Below, piece by piece: positions 22,172-33,573 of a stretch of DNA of 64,000 nucleotides. Where the stretch lies: the NCBI GenBank assembly GCA_039707655.1, contig CM077676.1:186120936-186184935 (forward strand), in the 5' to 3' direction. Within the stretch, counting starts at the first letter, position 1; every line of letters begins with the position of its first letter. The DNA is from Elymus sibiricus. Taxonomy: Eukaryota; Streptophyta; Magnoliopsida; Poales; Poaceae. The notes below the pieces were generated by a model. It searched no databases. It worked only from the letters and a program-made list of their open reading frames with translations, and was not told the origin of the DNA. A program made the translations under genes and the position numbers.

Positions 22172-22881
22172 TCAAGTGTTGTCGTCCTTGGTTTTGATAT
22201 CCTTAGGTGTGTGATTTTCAGGAGGTTTTTCAAAAACAATAGGGAACACATCATCAACCAAAATACTAGGGTTATTAAGGCTACCTTCTTCAAACCCCTC
22301 TTGGTTCCCCTTTACAATCCAAGCATATTTACGATTAATTCCATTAAAAACTTGTTGAATGATATGTATGGGAGGAACTTCTTTTTTAGTATTTTCATCA
22401 AAAGCATGGTGATCATGAAAAACATATCGCAACATATATTCCTCATTATATAAAATTTCATCTATCACAGGATTTTCTTGACTCATATTATAGAAATCAA
22501 AGATCTCTCTAGCTTCTCGCACTATGTAATCAAACTCATTCATAAGGATAAGAGCAGCTATCTTTTTAGCTTTGGGTTATTTATAACCGGCAACTCATAA
22601 AACAATCTTTGCAAGGTAGGATGGGTATGAATAAATCTTCTTTGAAGTTTAAGAATGAGTGCGGAGATAGCTTCCCCATAACTGTTGGTTCTTTTAAGAA
22701 TTGGGGTGTCATTACAAACCAAAGTTCCCGTGCAATTAAAGAACTCTTGAATAACATTCTTCCCTATGATATTTCCACTCCCTACTACAAAAATTTTTGA
22801 GTCTAAATTTGAGGGAATTTCTATCTTAGGAATTTTAGTATCCTCATCTTTTTCAATGAAAAAATCTGACAAAGTGGCAAC
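22172..22881 (-). pseudogene. Element B internal protein, no recognised domain
   Basis: Two adjoining frames (22558 upwards, and 22172-22543) read as one protein of about 235 residues once a one-base shift near 22575 is allowed. The first part starts around ATLSDFFIEKDEDTKIPKIEI; its ATG seems lost. The second contains NEFDYIVREAREIFDFYNM and ends in HTPKDIKTKDDNT. There is no zinc knuckle and no protease or polymerase motif, so I do not assign a function. The last seven residues (TKDDNT plus a preceding basic or acidic residue) match the end of the otherwise different protein of element D. Confidence 0.6.
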
Positions 22882-23046
22882 TTTAAGCAAACTAGCAAAC
22901 AAGCAAACAAAATATTTTTGTGTTTTTGTAAAAAAATTAGAAGTGGGGGAGATGAAAATGAGAGGCAAATGCAAATAGAAGGTAAATAAAGGAAATGCAA
23001 GTGAATGAAAATTTGTGCGTAGGTACTTGGTAATTTTGATGATGTC

Positions 23047-23064
23047 TCCCCAGCAACGGCGCCA
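23047..23064 (-). other. Element B primer binding site (tRNA-Asp type)
   Basis: TGGCGCCGTTGCTGGGGA on the minus strand: one mismatch to the tRNA-Asp 3' end. It lies 12 bases from the LTR. Confidence 0.9.
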
Positions 23065-23075
23065 GAAATTCTTCC

Positions 23076-24630
23076 TACTACTTGTAGTCTGCGTTGGTAT
23101 TTCCCCGAAGAGGAGAGGATGATGCATTACAGTAGAGATAAGTATTTCCCTCAGTTAAGAACCAAGGTTATCAATCCAGTAGGAGAACCAAGCAAAATTC
23201 CATTAAGCGCACCTGCACACACAAGAGCAAACACTTGCACCCAACGCAAATAAGAGGGTTGTCAATCCTCTTAGCGGTTATTTGCAAGGATTAAATCTAA
23301 TCGAGGTAAATAGATAAACTAAACTACTAATAAAAATAAAAGTAAATAAATTGCAGCAAGGTATTTTTAGGTTTTTTATATAATAAAGATAGACCCGGTG
23401 ACCATAGTTTTCACTAGAGGCTTCTCTCTTGAGCACATAAACATACGGTGGGTAAACAAATTACTGTTGGGCAATTGATAGAAAAGAAAATAATTATGAC
23501 GGATTCATGGCAATGATCATGTATATAGGCATCACGTCTGAGACAAGTAGACCGACTCCTGCCTGCATCTACTACTATTACTCCACCCATCGACCGCTAT
23601 CCAGCATGCATCTAGGGTAGTAAGTATGAAACAGAGTAACGCCTTAAGCAAGATGACATGATGTAGAGAAGCAAATTCAAGCAATATGAATAAACCCCAT
23701 CTTTTTATCCTTAATGGCAACAAAAAAGATACGTGTCATGTCCCTTTCTATCACTGGGATTGAGCACCGCAAGATTGAACCCATCACAAAGCACCTCTCC
23801 CATTGCAAGATAAATCAATCTAGTAGGCCAAACTAAACCGATAGATCAGAGAGAAATACAAAGCTATAACAATCATGCATAAAAGAGTTCAGAGAAGACT
23901 CAAATATTTCTCATGAATAATCTGATCATAAACTCACAAGTCATCGGATCCCAACAAACACACCGCAAAAGAAGATTACATCGGATAGAACTCCAAGAAC
24001 ATCGAGGAGAACATTATATTGAAGATCAAAGAGAGAGAAGAAGCCATCTAGCTACTAGCTATGGACCCGTAGGTCTATGGTAAACTACTCACACATCATC
24101 GGAAGGGAAGCAAGGTTGATGTAGAAGCCCTCCGTGATCGATTCCCCCTCCGGCAGAGTACCGAAAAAGGCCTCTAGATGGGATCGTGGAAGAACAGAGG
24201 CTTGCGACGGCGAAAAGGTTTTTTCTTCTGGCTCTCTGGGGGTTTCCCAATATTTGTGAATTTATAGAAGTGAAATTAGGTCAAACGGAGCCACGTGGGC
24301 CCCACAAGGTACTATGGCGCCCCCCTGGGGCGCGCCCTAGTGCCTTGTGAAGCCTCCGTGAGGCTTCTGGCCTCCTCCCGAAGCTTCCCAGGTTTCTTTT
24401 GTCCAGAAAAAATCTCCAAAAAGTTTCGTGGCATTTGGACTTCATTTGGTACTATTTCTCTGAAAAGCCAAAAATAAGCAGAAAACAGCAACTGGCACTA
24501 GGCACTGGGTTAATAGGTTAGTCCCAAAAAATGATATATAATTGCATACAATTGCATATAAAAACATCCAAGATTGATACTATAATAGCATGGAACAATC
24601 AAAAATTATAGATACGTTGGAGACGTATCA
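23076..24630 (-). repeat. Element B 5' LTR
   Basis: It starts TGATACGTCTCC at 24630 on the minus strand. The inner end reads AGTAGTA, with the usual CA changed to TA. Hairpin 24303-24349; TATA box CTATAAAT at 24260-24267. Transcription should run leftwards. Confidence 0.93.
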
Positions 24631-24635
24631 AGAGG
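24631..24635. repeat. Target-site duplication of element B, right copy (AGAGG)
   Basis: It pairs with 17664-17668; the sequence of element E resumes after it. Confidence 0.93.
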
Positions 24636-25926
24636 CGTCGATAAAAATAAAATACGAACATGGAGCATCATGATCTTTATTATAACAGCAATATATCATC
24701 ATAGAACTCCTCATGAAAAAGTGACAATTCAATCACAATTTAAAGTATGAACCATAAACCAAATTGAAGACTAACAAACTATGATCTTAGTCAATGAAGC
24801 AATTGCAATTCATCATATTATTAGAAAGAGTCTATGTAAGAGCTTTGTTTAGCAAGTTCACATACTCAATTATCATTTAGTCTTCTATGATTGCTGACAC
24901 TCACGGCATACTTATGGAGCAAAAGTTTCAGTCAGACACATAGAAAGATAGGGGCTTATAATTTTGCTTCCCAATATATTTACCTCAAGGGTAATGTCAA
25001 CAATAATAACTCATGATCACCTATATCCAACTGGATATATATGCCTGGATCAATCCCCACCACATGATGCTTGCCAAGAGAGAAAATAAAAACGGAATAG
25101 AGGAGAATGTTATTGACTCTTGCATGAAAGTAAATACATAAAGTAAAAGATAGGCCCTTCGCAAAGGGAAGTAGAGGTTGTCATGCGCTTTTTGTTTTTG
25201 GATGTGCAAGCTCTTAATGTAAAGGAACATCACTTTATATTGCCCCTTGTGATAGCGACCTTTATTATGCAGTCTGTCGCTTTTATTTCTTCACCATCAC
25301 AAGATCGTACAAAGCTTATTTTCCCTTACAATAAAAGATCATACATATTTAGGAGCAATTTTTATTGCTTTGCACCGATGACAACTTACTTGGAGGATCT
25401 TATTCAATCCATAGGTAGATATAATGGACTCTCATGGCATGAAACTGGGTTTAAGGATTTTTTGGATGCACGAGTAGTATCTCTACTTAGTGCGGAATTT
25501 TGGCTAGCAAAAGATAGGAGGCAAGCACCACATGTTAGAGGATCCAAAACAATATAACTTATATGTGAATATAAGCAAACATAACTCATTATGTTGTCTT
25601 CCTTGTCCAACGTCGACTATTTGACATAGAATATTTAATGGGGGCTCACAATCATAAAAGATGTCCAAGATAGTGTATTTATATGTGAGACCTCTCTTCC
25701 TTTATTACTTTTTCATGAATTGCAACAATGACCAATACTATGTTTGTCAACTTCCAACAAGTTTTATCAATTATACTTCTTTTATGTGAAGTCATCACTC
25801 CCCATGGGATTAACATATGATCTTATTTTTTCTTTATTTATTTCTATGATTGGATCAACAAAAGCAAAACACTCAAGTCAAACTACTCTTTATTATATAA
25901 CTTTCACACACAATTACATAGATAGA
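24636..25926 (-). other. Element E untranslated internal region (between insertions B and D)
   Basis: AT-rich, without a coding frame that I can support. It lies between the post-pol frame and the polypurine tract of E. Its last five bases, ATAGA (25922-25926), are the left TSD copy of element D. Confidence 0.65.
25922..25926. repeat. Target-site duplication of element D, left copy (ATAGA)
   Basis: It is repeated at 32634-32638. Confidence 0.93.
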
Positions 25927-27490
25927 TGATACATCTCCAATGTATCTATAATTTTTTATTGTTCCATTATATTATATTATCAATCTTGGATGTTTTTATA
26001 TACATTTACAGCAATTATATATCATTTTTTGGGACTAACCTATTAACTTAGTGCCAAGTGCCAGTTGCTGTTTTCTGCATGTTTTTTGTTTTACAGAATA
26101 TCAATACCAAACGAAGTCCAAATGCCATGAAACTTTTTGGAGATTTTTTTTCTGGACAATACCAACACTAGAAGCTTCGGGAGAAGACCAGATGCCAGAG
26201 GAGGTGGCCATGAGCCACCAGGACGCGCCTAGGGGGGCAGGCGCGCCCTGGTGCCTCGTGGGCCCACCTCAGCTCCGTTTGACCTAATTCCACCACTATA
26301 AATTCCCAAAAATCGGGAAACCAATAGGGGAGTCCACGAAATACTTTTTCCGCCAGTGCAAGTTTCTGTTCTCGAGAGATCCCATCTGGAGGCCTTTTTC
26401 GGTACTCCGCCGGAGGGGGAATCGATCACGGAGGGGCTCTACATCAACCTTGCTGCCCTTCCGATGATGCGTGAGTAGTTTACCACAGACCTTCATGTCC
26501 ATAGTTAGTAGCTAGATGGCTTCTTCTTTCTTTTTGATCTTCAATACAATGTTCTCCTCGATGTTCTTGGAGTTCTATCCGATGTAATCACTTTTTGTGG
26601 TGTGTTTGTTGGGATCCGATGAATTGTGAGTTTATGATCAGATTATCCATGAATATTATTTGAGTATTCTCTGATCTCTTTTACGCATGATTATTATAGC
26701 TTTGTATTTCTTCTCCGATCTATTGATTTGGTTTGGCCAACTAGATTGATTTATCTTGCCATGGGAAGAGGTGCTTTGTAATGGGTTCGATCTTGTGGTG
26801 CTCAATCCCAGTGACAGAAAGGGACATGACACGTATGTATCATTGCTATTAAGGTAAAAATATGGGGTTTATTCATACGTGAGTTTATCTTGTCTACATC
26901 ATGTCATCTTGCTTAAGGCGTTACTCCGTTCTTTATGGACTTAATACACTAGATGCATGCCGGATAGCGGTCGATGTGTGGAGTAATAGTAGTAGATGTA
27001 GGCAGGAGTCGGTCTACTTGTCTCGGATGTGATGCCTATATACATGATCATTGCCTTGGATATCGTCATGATTATTTGCTTTTCTATCAATTGCCCAACA
27101 ATAATTTGTTTACCCACCGTATGCTATTTTCTTGAGAGAAGCCTCTAGTGAAAACTATGGCCCCCGGGTCTATCTAAATCATATACTAAAACCCTAAAAA
27201 TACGTGCTGCACTTTTTCTTTATTTATTTTATTTTTGTATTTTTGTTTCTATCTATCTATCTATCGCATACAATTTAATCTTGCAACTTACCGCCGAGGG
27301 ATTGACGACCCCTTGTTTGCGTTGGGTGCAAGGATTTGTTGTTTTGTGTGCAGGTGCTGCTAACGAGGTGTTGCGTGATTCTCCTACTGGATTGATAACC
27401 TTGGTTTCATAACTAAGGAAAATACTTATCTCTACTGTACTGCATCTCCCTTCCTCTTCAGAGAATTACCAACGCAGCTCGCAAGTAGCA
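25927..27490 (+). repeat. Element D 5' LTR
   Basis: It runs TGATACATCTCC ... AAGTAGCA. The hairpin (arms 26208-26230 and 26239-26261) is followed 35 bases on by the TATA box TATAAAT (26297-26303). Confidence 0.93.
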
Positions 27491-27501
27491 GGAAGAATTT
27501 C

Positions 27502-27519
27502 TGGCGCCGTTGCCGGGGA
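27502..27519 (+). other. Element D primer binding site (tRNA-Asp)
   Basis: TGGCGCCGTTGCCGGGGA, an exact match to the complement of the tRNA-Asp 3' end, 11 bases after the LTR. Confidence 0.92.
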
Positions 27520-27704
27520 GACATCATCAACATCTATCAAGTACCTACGCATAAAACTCTCATCTCCTTGCATTTACTTTATTTACTTTATTTGCATTTG
27601 CCTGTCGTTTTCATCTCCCCCACTTCTAAAAAGTTTTTAAAAAATACAAAAAAAATATGTTTGTCTTTTTCTTGTTTGCTTGATTGCTTGTTCGTTTTAT
27701 CGCT

Positions 27705-28523
27705 ATGGCTAGTTCTTCGCTCGTTACTCTTACCCCTGAAAATAAAGTACTCAATTTTTAACAAGGGGGAGGAGAGAATTTAAAAGATGCTTGGTATAGC
27801 ATTTGTGATGCTCATAATAGATCAACCCGTAAACAATCCACCACTATCCTTCTTCGCAATTTTTATGTGGGTATTACTACTTGGTATAGATTCATACTTG
27901 ATACTATTACCGAAGGGAATTTCTTGATGTGTCCCTCTATGGATGCTTTCAATGCTATGGGAAATTTAGTGGGATCACCACCTATCACTGTTAATGAAAC
28001 AACTTTGACTTTGGAACATGTTATGCAAAGGTTAGATGCTATTGAAAGTAAAATGCCTACCATTGAGCATATTGAAAATTTAGATAAAAAGATTCATAAC
28101 CATGTTACTCAATTTGGATCAAAGGTAGGGATTACTCTTAAGATGCTAAAAGAGAAAGAACCAATAATTAATGAAAGGATGGAACAAAGTCCCGCTAGGA
28201 TCGATGAGTTGGAAGAAATTATTAATAATTTGGGTTTCGCTTTTTCTTCTGCTAAAACTATTGAAAAAACTACTCCTAGCAAGAATTGCAAGTTTATATA
28301 TGTTCCTAAGACCAATGGTGCTACTTCTAGTAAGGGAAATGAGGATCTTAAAATGATTAGCGTGCACCCCAATTTCATTGATATAATTAAGGAACCTATT
28401 CACAAAAGTAAAATTCTTGATTTTGTGCCTATAAGTGTGATGGTGAGAAACACCTATGTTAAATCTATTAGAAAAAATGGATGTGTGATTGAGGAGTTGG
28501 AAACCAAAGATGACAATACTTGA
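27705..28523 (+). pseudogene. gag: Element D gag-like protein with one premature stop
   Basis: The start ATG at 27705 (MASSSLVTLTPENK) is followed after 18 codons by a TAA at 27759-27761; the same frame then stays open to 28523. The block DAWYSICDAHNRSTRKQSTTI and RNFYVGITTWYRFILDTITEGNF resembles the FYxGL..R..LD segment of Athila-type gags such as that of element A. A helical stretch (ESKMPTIEHIENLDKKIHNH) follows, and the end is IEELETKDDNT. There is no zinc knuckle. It may have served packaging of an element that borrowed pol in trans; this is inference. Confidence 0.65.
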
Positions 28524-31047
28524 AATTATGCATTATGCCTAGCTAGGGGCATAAAACGATAGCGCTTGTTGGGAGGCAACCCAATGAATAAAATAAATGT
28601 TTACCCTTTTGTTTGTGTTATTGTGAGTTTTCATATTTATGCTACTGTTATGATTGAGTTTTTGTGTTTTTAATTAGTGTTTGTGCCAAGTAAAACCTTT
28701 GGGATGATTTGGAAGATAGTATAATTGATGCTGTTTGGAAAACAGAAAGTTTTGTGTCCAGTGATGGAATTTTGGTTTTGTACTCGAGCGTTAGAAAAAT
28801 CTGAAATTTTTAAAACGTATTGGTATATGAATTTTCCACGTTGTCCTAATTTTTCAGAATTTTTGGAGTTACATAAGTATGGATTTTAAATAGATTGCTA
28901 TAGACTGTTCTGTTTTTGACAGATTCTGTTTTTGATGCTTTGCTTGCTTGTTTTGGTGAAACTATGGATTTTATCGGGGGGTATAAGCCATGGAGAAGTT
29001 AGAATACAGTAGGTATAATGCAAAAATAAAATATGAATGGGTTTTCAACAGTACTTAAAGTAGTGATTTATTTTGTTATACTAACGGATCTCACGAAGGT
29101 TTTGTTGAGTTTTGTGTGATTGAAGTTTTCAAGTTTTGGGTGAGATCACGATGGATGAAGGAATAAGGAGTGGCAAGAGCCTAAGCTTGGGGATGCCCGA
29201 GGCACCCCAAGGTAATATTCAAGGAAGACTCAAGCGTCTAAGCTTGGGGATGCCCCGGAAGGCATCCCCTCTTTCTTCTACCAACCATCGGTAATTTTAC
29301 TTGGAGCTATATTTTTATTCGTCACATGATATGTGTTTTTCTTGGAGCGTCATGTATTATATGAGTATTTGCTTTGTTTTATTTTTAGTTTATCACAATC
29401 ATCCTTGCTGATCACACCAATTTGAGAGAGCCACACGTTCATCATAATTTGGTAGAATACTCTATGTGCTTCACTTAAATTTTTTGAGCTAGCCAGTTGC
29501 TCTAGTGCTTCACTTAAATCTTTTTGAGCACGGTGGTGGCCATATTTTGAAGAAATGAACTCTCATGCTTCACTTATATTATTTTTAGAGTTGATAAGAT
29601 TAAAATTTTGAAGAAATAAACTCTCATGCTTCACTTATATTATTTTGAGAGTTGATAAGATTGAAATTTTGAAGAAATATTTGCACTCTCATGCTTCACT
29701 TATATCTTTTTAAGAGTTGATAATAGTAACGGTAATTTGCACAAGATATGAATTTGGTCCCAAAGTGATGAATATTCAAGAGGGATATAATAAAAACTTT
29801 CATATAGATCATTGGATATGATAAGTGTGATTCCTTGCAATAGTTTTGCGATATGGAAATGATAATATGTGAGTCATGTTAGTGAGTAATTGTGATTTAG
29901 TAAGAATATTAGTGTTAAGGTTTGTGATTCCCTATGCATGCACATCAAGTCAATAGTTATGCAAATAAATTATATCCTACTTATGGTGCATTATTCGGTG
30001 TTAGTTATGTTCAATGCATGTTTATGACCGTTTTTGTGTTTTGGTTGGTTGCTTCTCAATCTATTTGCTAGCCTTCATTTGTACTAAGCGGAAATACTGC
30101 TTGTGCATCCAAACTCCTTAAACCCAAGTTGTGCCAAATGAGTCCACCATATCTACCTATATGCGGTATTTCCATGCCGTTCCAAGTAAATTTGTGTGTG
30201 CCAACTCTAATTTTCAAAATAATTTTCCGTTTTGTGTGCCCGTACCACTCATGAAGCGGCAGGGGGTGGCCAATATTTTCCATGCTAGGTGTGTTATTCT
30301 CACGATGAGTGTTTATTCACTTGTCATTGCACAAGAGAGTGGCTGGTATTAGGGATGCCCAGTCCCACAATGAAATCAAAAATTAATAACAACAAAATTC
30401 CTTGGAAAGTGTTGGTATGGAGGGCACCCATGGATACGGCTAGCCATGGATTGTGAAATAATGGTGGAAAGGAAATAAACTTTACTTTTCTGTTTGGGAA
30501 CCGCCTATGATGTGTCTAGCATGGAAGATATTGGGAATTCTCGGTTGTTTTCATTGACAGGAAAAGCATGCCTCTCAAAATATTTTCATCTCTCTAATTT
30601 AAGCTTTGAGCTCTGGCACATTAGCAAATCTCTGCTTCCCTCTGCGAAGGGCCTATCTATTTACTTTATGCAATTTTTATTTTTATTTTGAGTCTCCATC
30701 TTCTCCTATAAAGCACCAACTAGAGAGCACTATTGTCATACTTGTGCATTGTGTGTAGCTAATATTTGAGTGTGTTTCATGAATGGATCAATGATTGAGC
30801 ATAATGGGCTAGGGATAACTTTCTTTAGCGTTGATATTTTGAAAGACTTGATTGCTTGTTAGCATGCTTGAGTATTTATATCTTCATGTCAAACTATAGA
30901 CTATTGCTTTGAATCATTCAAGTCCAAATGTCCATGCAACAAAAGAAAAGAATATATGATGAATATGATAGGCAGCATTCCACATCAAAAATTCTGTTTT
31001 TATCATTTACCTACTCGAGGACGAGCAGGAATTAAGCTTGGGGATGC
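28524..31047 (+). other. Element D long untranslated internal region and polypurine tract
   Basis: The landmarks mirror element B: AGCGCTTGTTGGGAGGCAAC at about 28561-28580; internal polypurine-tract copies at 29182-29197 and 29239-29254; five copies of a TGCTTCACTTA(T/A)AT motif between 29467 and 29710, three of them in 61-65 base tandem units; and the true polypurine tract TAAGCTTGGGGATGC at 31033-31047 touching the 3' LTR. No coding frame supported. Confidence 0.75.
29550..29725 (+). repeat. Short tandem repeat in element D (about three units of 61-65 bases)
   Basis: Each unit holds TTTTGAAGAAAT, CTCTCATGCTTCACTTATAT and GAGTTGATAA. Similar but more dispersed copies precede it from 29467. 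Confidence 0.85.
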
Positions 31048-32633
31048 TGATACGTCTCCAACGTATCTATAATTTTTTATTGTTCCATGCTGTTATATTA
31101 TCAATCTTGGATATTTTTATATACATTTACAGCAATTATATATCATTTTTTGGCACTAACCTATTAACTTAGTGCCCAGTGCCAGTTGCTGTTTTCTGCC
31201 TGTTTTTTGTTTCATAGAATATCAATACCAAACGAAGTCCAAATGCCACGAAACTTTTTGGAGATTTTTTTTCTGGACAATACCAACACTAGAAGCTTCG
31301 GGAGAAGACCAGACGCCAGAGGAGGTGGCCACGAGCCACCAGGGCGCGCCTGCCGAGCCACCAGGGCGCGCCTGGGGGGGCAGGCGCGCCCTGGTGCCTC
31401 GTGGGCCCACCTCAGCTCCGTTTGACCTAATTCCACCACTATAAATTCCCAAAAATCGGGAAACCAATAGGGGAGTCCACGAAATACTTTTTCCGCCAGT
31501 GCAAGTTTCTGTTCTCGAGAGATCCCATCTGGAGGCCTTTTTCGGTACTCCGCCGGAGGGGGAATCGATCACGGAGGGGCTCTACATCAACCTTGCTGCC
31601 CTTCCGATGATGCGTGAGTAGTTTACCACAGACCTTCATGTCCATAGTTAGTAGCTAGATGGCTTCTTCTCTCTTTTTGATCTTCAATACAATGTTCTCC
31701 TCGATGTTCTTGGAGTTCTATCCGATGTAATCACTTTTTGTGGTGTGTTTGTTGGGATCCGATGAATTGTGAGTTTATGATCAGATTATCCATGAATATT
31801 ATTTGAGTATTCTCTGATCTCTTTTACGCATGATTATTATAGCTTTGTATTTCTTCTCCAATCTATTGATTTGGTTTGGCCAACTAGATTGATTTATCTT
31901 GCCATGGGAAGAGGTGCTTTGTAATGGGTTCGATCTTGTGGTGCTCAATCCCAGTGACAGAAAGGGACATGACACGTATGTATCATTGCTATTAAGGTAA
32001 AAAGATGGGGTTTATTCATACGTGAGTTTATCTTGTCTACATCATGTCATCTTGCTTAAGGCATTACTCCGTTCTTTATGGACTTAATACACTAGATGCA
32101 TGTTGGATAGCGGTCGATGTGTGGAGCAATAGTAGTAGATGCAGGCAGGAGTCGGTCTACTTGTCTCGGACGTGATGCCTATATACATGATCATTACCTT
32201 GGATATCGTCATGATTATTTGCTTTTCTATCATATGCCCAACAGTAATTTGTTTACCCACTGTATGCTATTTTTTTGGGAGAAGCCTCTAGTGAAAACTA
32301 TGGCCCCCGGGTCTATCTAAACCATATACTAAAACCCTAAAAATACTTGCTGCACTTTTTCTTTATTTATTTTATTTTTGTATTTTTGTTTCAATCTATC
32401 TATCTATCACATACAATTTAATCTTGCAACTTACCGCCGAGGGATTGACAACCCCTTGTTTGCGTTGGGTGCAAGGATTTGTTGTTTTGTGTGCAGGTGC
32501 TGCTAACGAGGTATTGCGTGATTCTCCTACTGGATTGATAACCTTGGTTTCATAACTGAGGGAAATACTTATCTCTACTATACTGCATCCCCCTTCCTCT
32601 TCAGGGAATTACCAACGCAGCTCACAAGTAGCA
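31048..32633 (+). repeat. Element D 3' LTR
   Basis: It runs TGATACGTCTCC ... AAGTAGCA. TATA box TATAAAT at 31440-31446. The hairpin region 31329-31403 has an extra 22-base copy of one arm (GAGCCACCAGGGCGCGCCTG repeated), which accounts for the length difference from the 5' LTR. Confidence 0.93.
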
Positions 32634-32638
32634 ATAGA
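32634..32638. repeat. Target-site duplication of element D, right copy (ATAGA)
   Basis: It pairs with 25922-25926. Confidence 0.93.
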
Positions 32639-32815
32639 TATATCACAAAGCTAGCACTTGAAACTAAATCATACTAAACTTTATTCTTCTAAATCACGAA
32701 ATAGCTAAGGATCAAACTAAGATAGATAATGATGATAAAAAGTGATGGTGATACGATATCGGGGCACCTCCCCCAAGCTTGGCACAAGCCAAGGGTGGTG
32801 CCCATACCCGTGTAC
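32639..32815 (-). other. Element E untranslated stretch with an internal polypurine-tract copy
   Basis: On the minus strand CCAAGCTTGGGGGAGGTG (32766-32783) closely copies the true polypurine tract of E (17589-17603). It follows the end of the post-pol frame. Confidence 0.7.
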
Positions 32816-33358
32816 TCAAATCTCCTTCTTTGGTGATGGTGCTGATGAAGTGGCGGGCTTGTCCTTCAAAATATGTAATATGATATCTTTCAAACTCTGG
32901 ACCTCCTGAAGCAACTGCTAAATCGCGGTGGCATTCTTTTGCACTTCCACCATAATATGTTTATTTTTCGGCCACCATGATCCCTTTCCTGCATCATTCT
33001 CACTTGGACGGGAAATATCCCAATTGGAAGGTATGTGCATGCGAGGAGTGTTTTCAACCCCATAATTGTGGACCAAATTATGAAAATTGTTCCGATGTAA
33101 CCTGTGCAAGGGTCTCCTAGGAGGAAGCCCTTCTTGTACCTCTGGACTCCCATGGCTTGTAGTGCTTCTTATGGCTTGATGAGGATTTGGAGTCGTGGAG
33201 ATGCCGGCAAGGGTACCCCTCTCGGAGGCCGGGGGGTGGACTTCCAGCGAATCTCCATCATCTTCTTCCATGGTAACCTCCTCCTCCTCCTCTCTCCTGA
33301 GTTCCATCTGTAGCAACCAAGCTTCGTCTCCCACGTTGTTGGAGGAAGCGGAAGACAT
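32816..33358 (-). pseudogene. Element E post-pol open frame (about 180 codons), function unknown
   Basis: The start ATG is at 33358 (MSSASSNNVGDEAWLLQMEL). Residues 20-45 are very acidic (REEEEEVTMEEDDGD); the middle is Pro- and His-rich. A TAG at 32918-32920 interrupts the frame, which then continues with QLLQEVQSLKDIILHILKD, a short amphipathic helix, to the TGA at 32816. I see no signal peptide or membrane segment, so there is no support for an envelope protein, although the position after pol is where Athila elements carry an env-like frame. It sits about 345 bases downstream of the pol stop, behind its own hairpin and TATA box (33446-33573). Confidence 0.5.
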
Positions 33359-33445
33359 GATGCCCGGCCACGAAAATCAAACAAGAAACAGCACAAAACA
33401 AGAACAAAGGTGAAACTTGCGACGCGGTGGTCAAAACACCCATGA

Positions 33446-33573
33446 GTATATATAATGAATTTTTCCCGTGCAGGACAAGTAATATGGAAGAAAAACAGAG
33501 TCGGGAAAGTCCACGAGGGGGCCACAAGCCTGGTAGGCGCGCCCTGGGGGGTAGGGCGCGCCCCCCAGGCTTG
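33446..33573 (-). promoter_or_regulatory. LTR-like promoter module inside element E
   Basis: On the minus strand a GC-rich inverted repeat (CAAGCCTGG at 33525-33533 with CCAGGCTTG at 33565-33573; GGCGCGCCC at 33536-33544 with GGGCGCGCC at 33554-33562) is followed by ATTATATATACTC (33445-33457). In every LTR of A, B, D, E and I the same hairpin sits some 35-60 bases before the TATA box. Here the module lies between the pol stop and the post-pol ATG, about 90 bases ahead of it. A role as a second promoter is inference. Confidence 0.55.

Larger units (their letters stand above)
17669..24630 (-). mobile_element. Element B: non-autonomous LTR retrotransposon (7 kb) inserted in element E
   Basis: Two LTRs (1553 and 1555 bases), TSD AGAGG, a tRNA-Asp primer binding site and a polypurine tract are present, but no protease, RT, RNase H or integrase. 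The 3.85 kb internal part has one broken frame without retroviral motifs (22172-22881) and a long untranslated region. The LTRs belong to the same family as A and D. By eye about 50 differences separate its LTRs (about 3 percent). It must have relied on proteins of an autonomous relative. Confidence 0.93.
25927..32633 (+). mobile_element. Element D: non-autonomous LTR retrotransposon (6.7 kb) inserted in element E
   Basis: Plus strand, with LTRs of 1564 and 1586 bases, TSD ATAGA, a tRNA-Asp primer binding site and a polypurine tract. Inside is one gag-like frame (27705-28523) and about 2.5 kb of untranslated sequence; no pol. The LTRs differ by roughly 35 substitutions (about 2 percent) and by a 22-base tandem duplication. 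It is of the same LTR family as A and B but inserted in the opposite direction. Confidence 0.93.

Noticed and set aside
27502..27519. tRNA-like sequences at primer binding sites as possible tRNA genes
   Set aside because: Only the last 12-18 bases of a tRNA are matched, in complement, directly inside LTRs; no cloverleaf.
32816..33358. Calling the post-pol frame of E an envelope gene
   Set aside because: No signal peptide, membrane segment or coiled-coil ectodomain; position alone is not enough.
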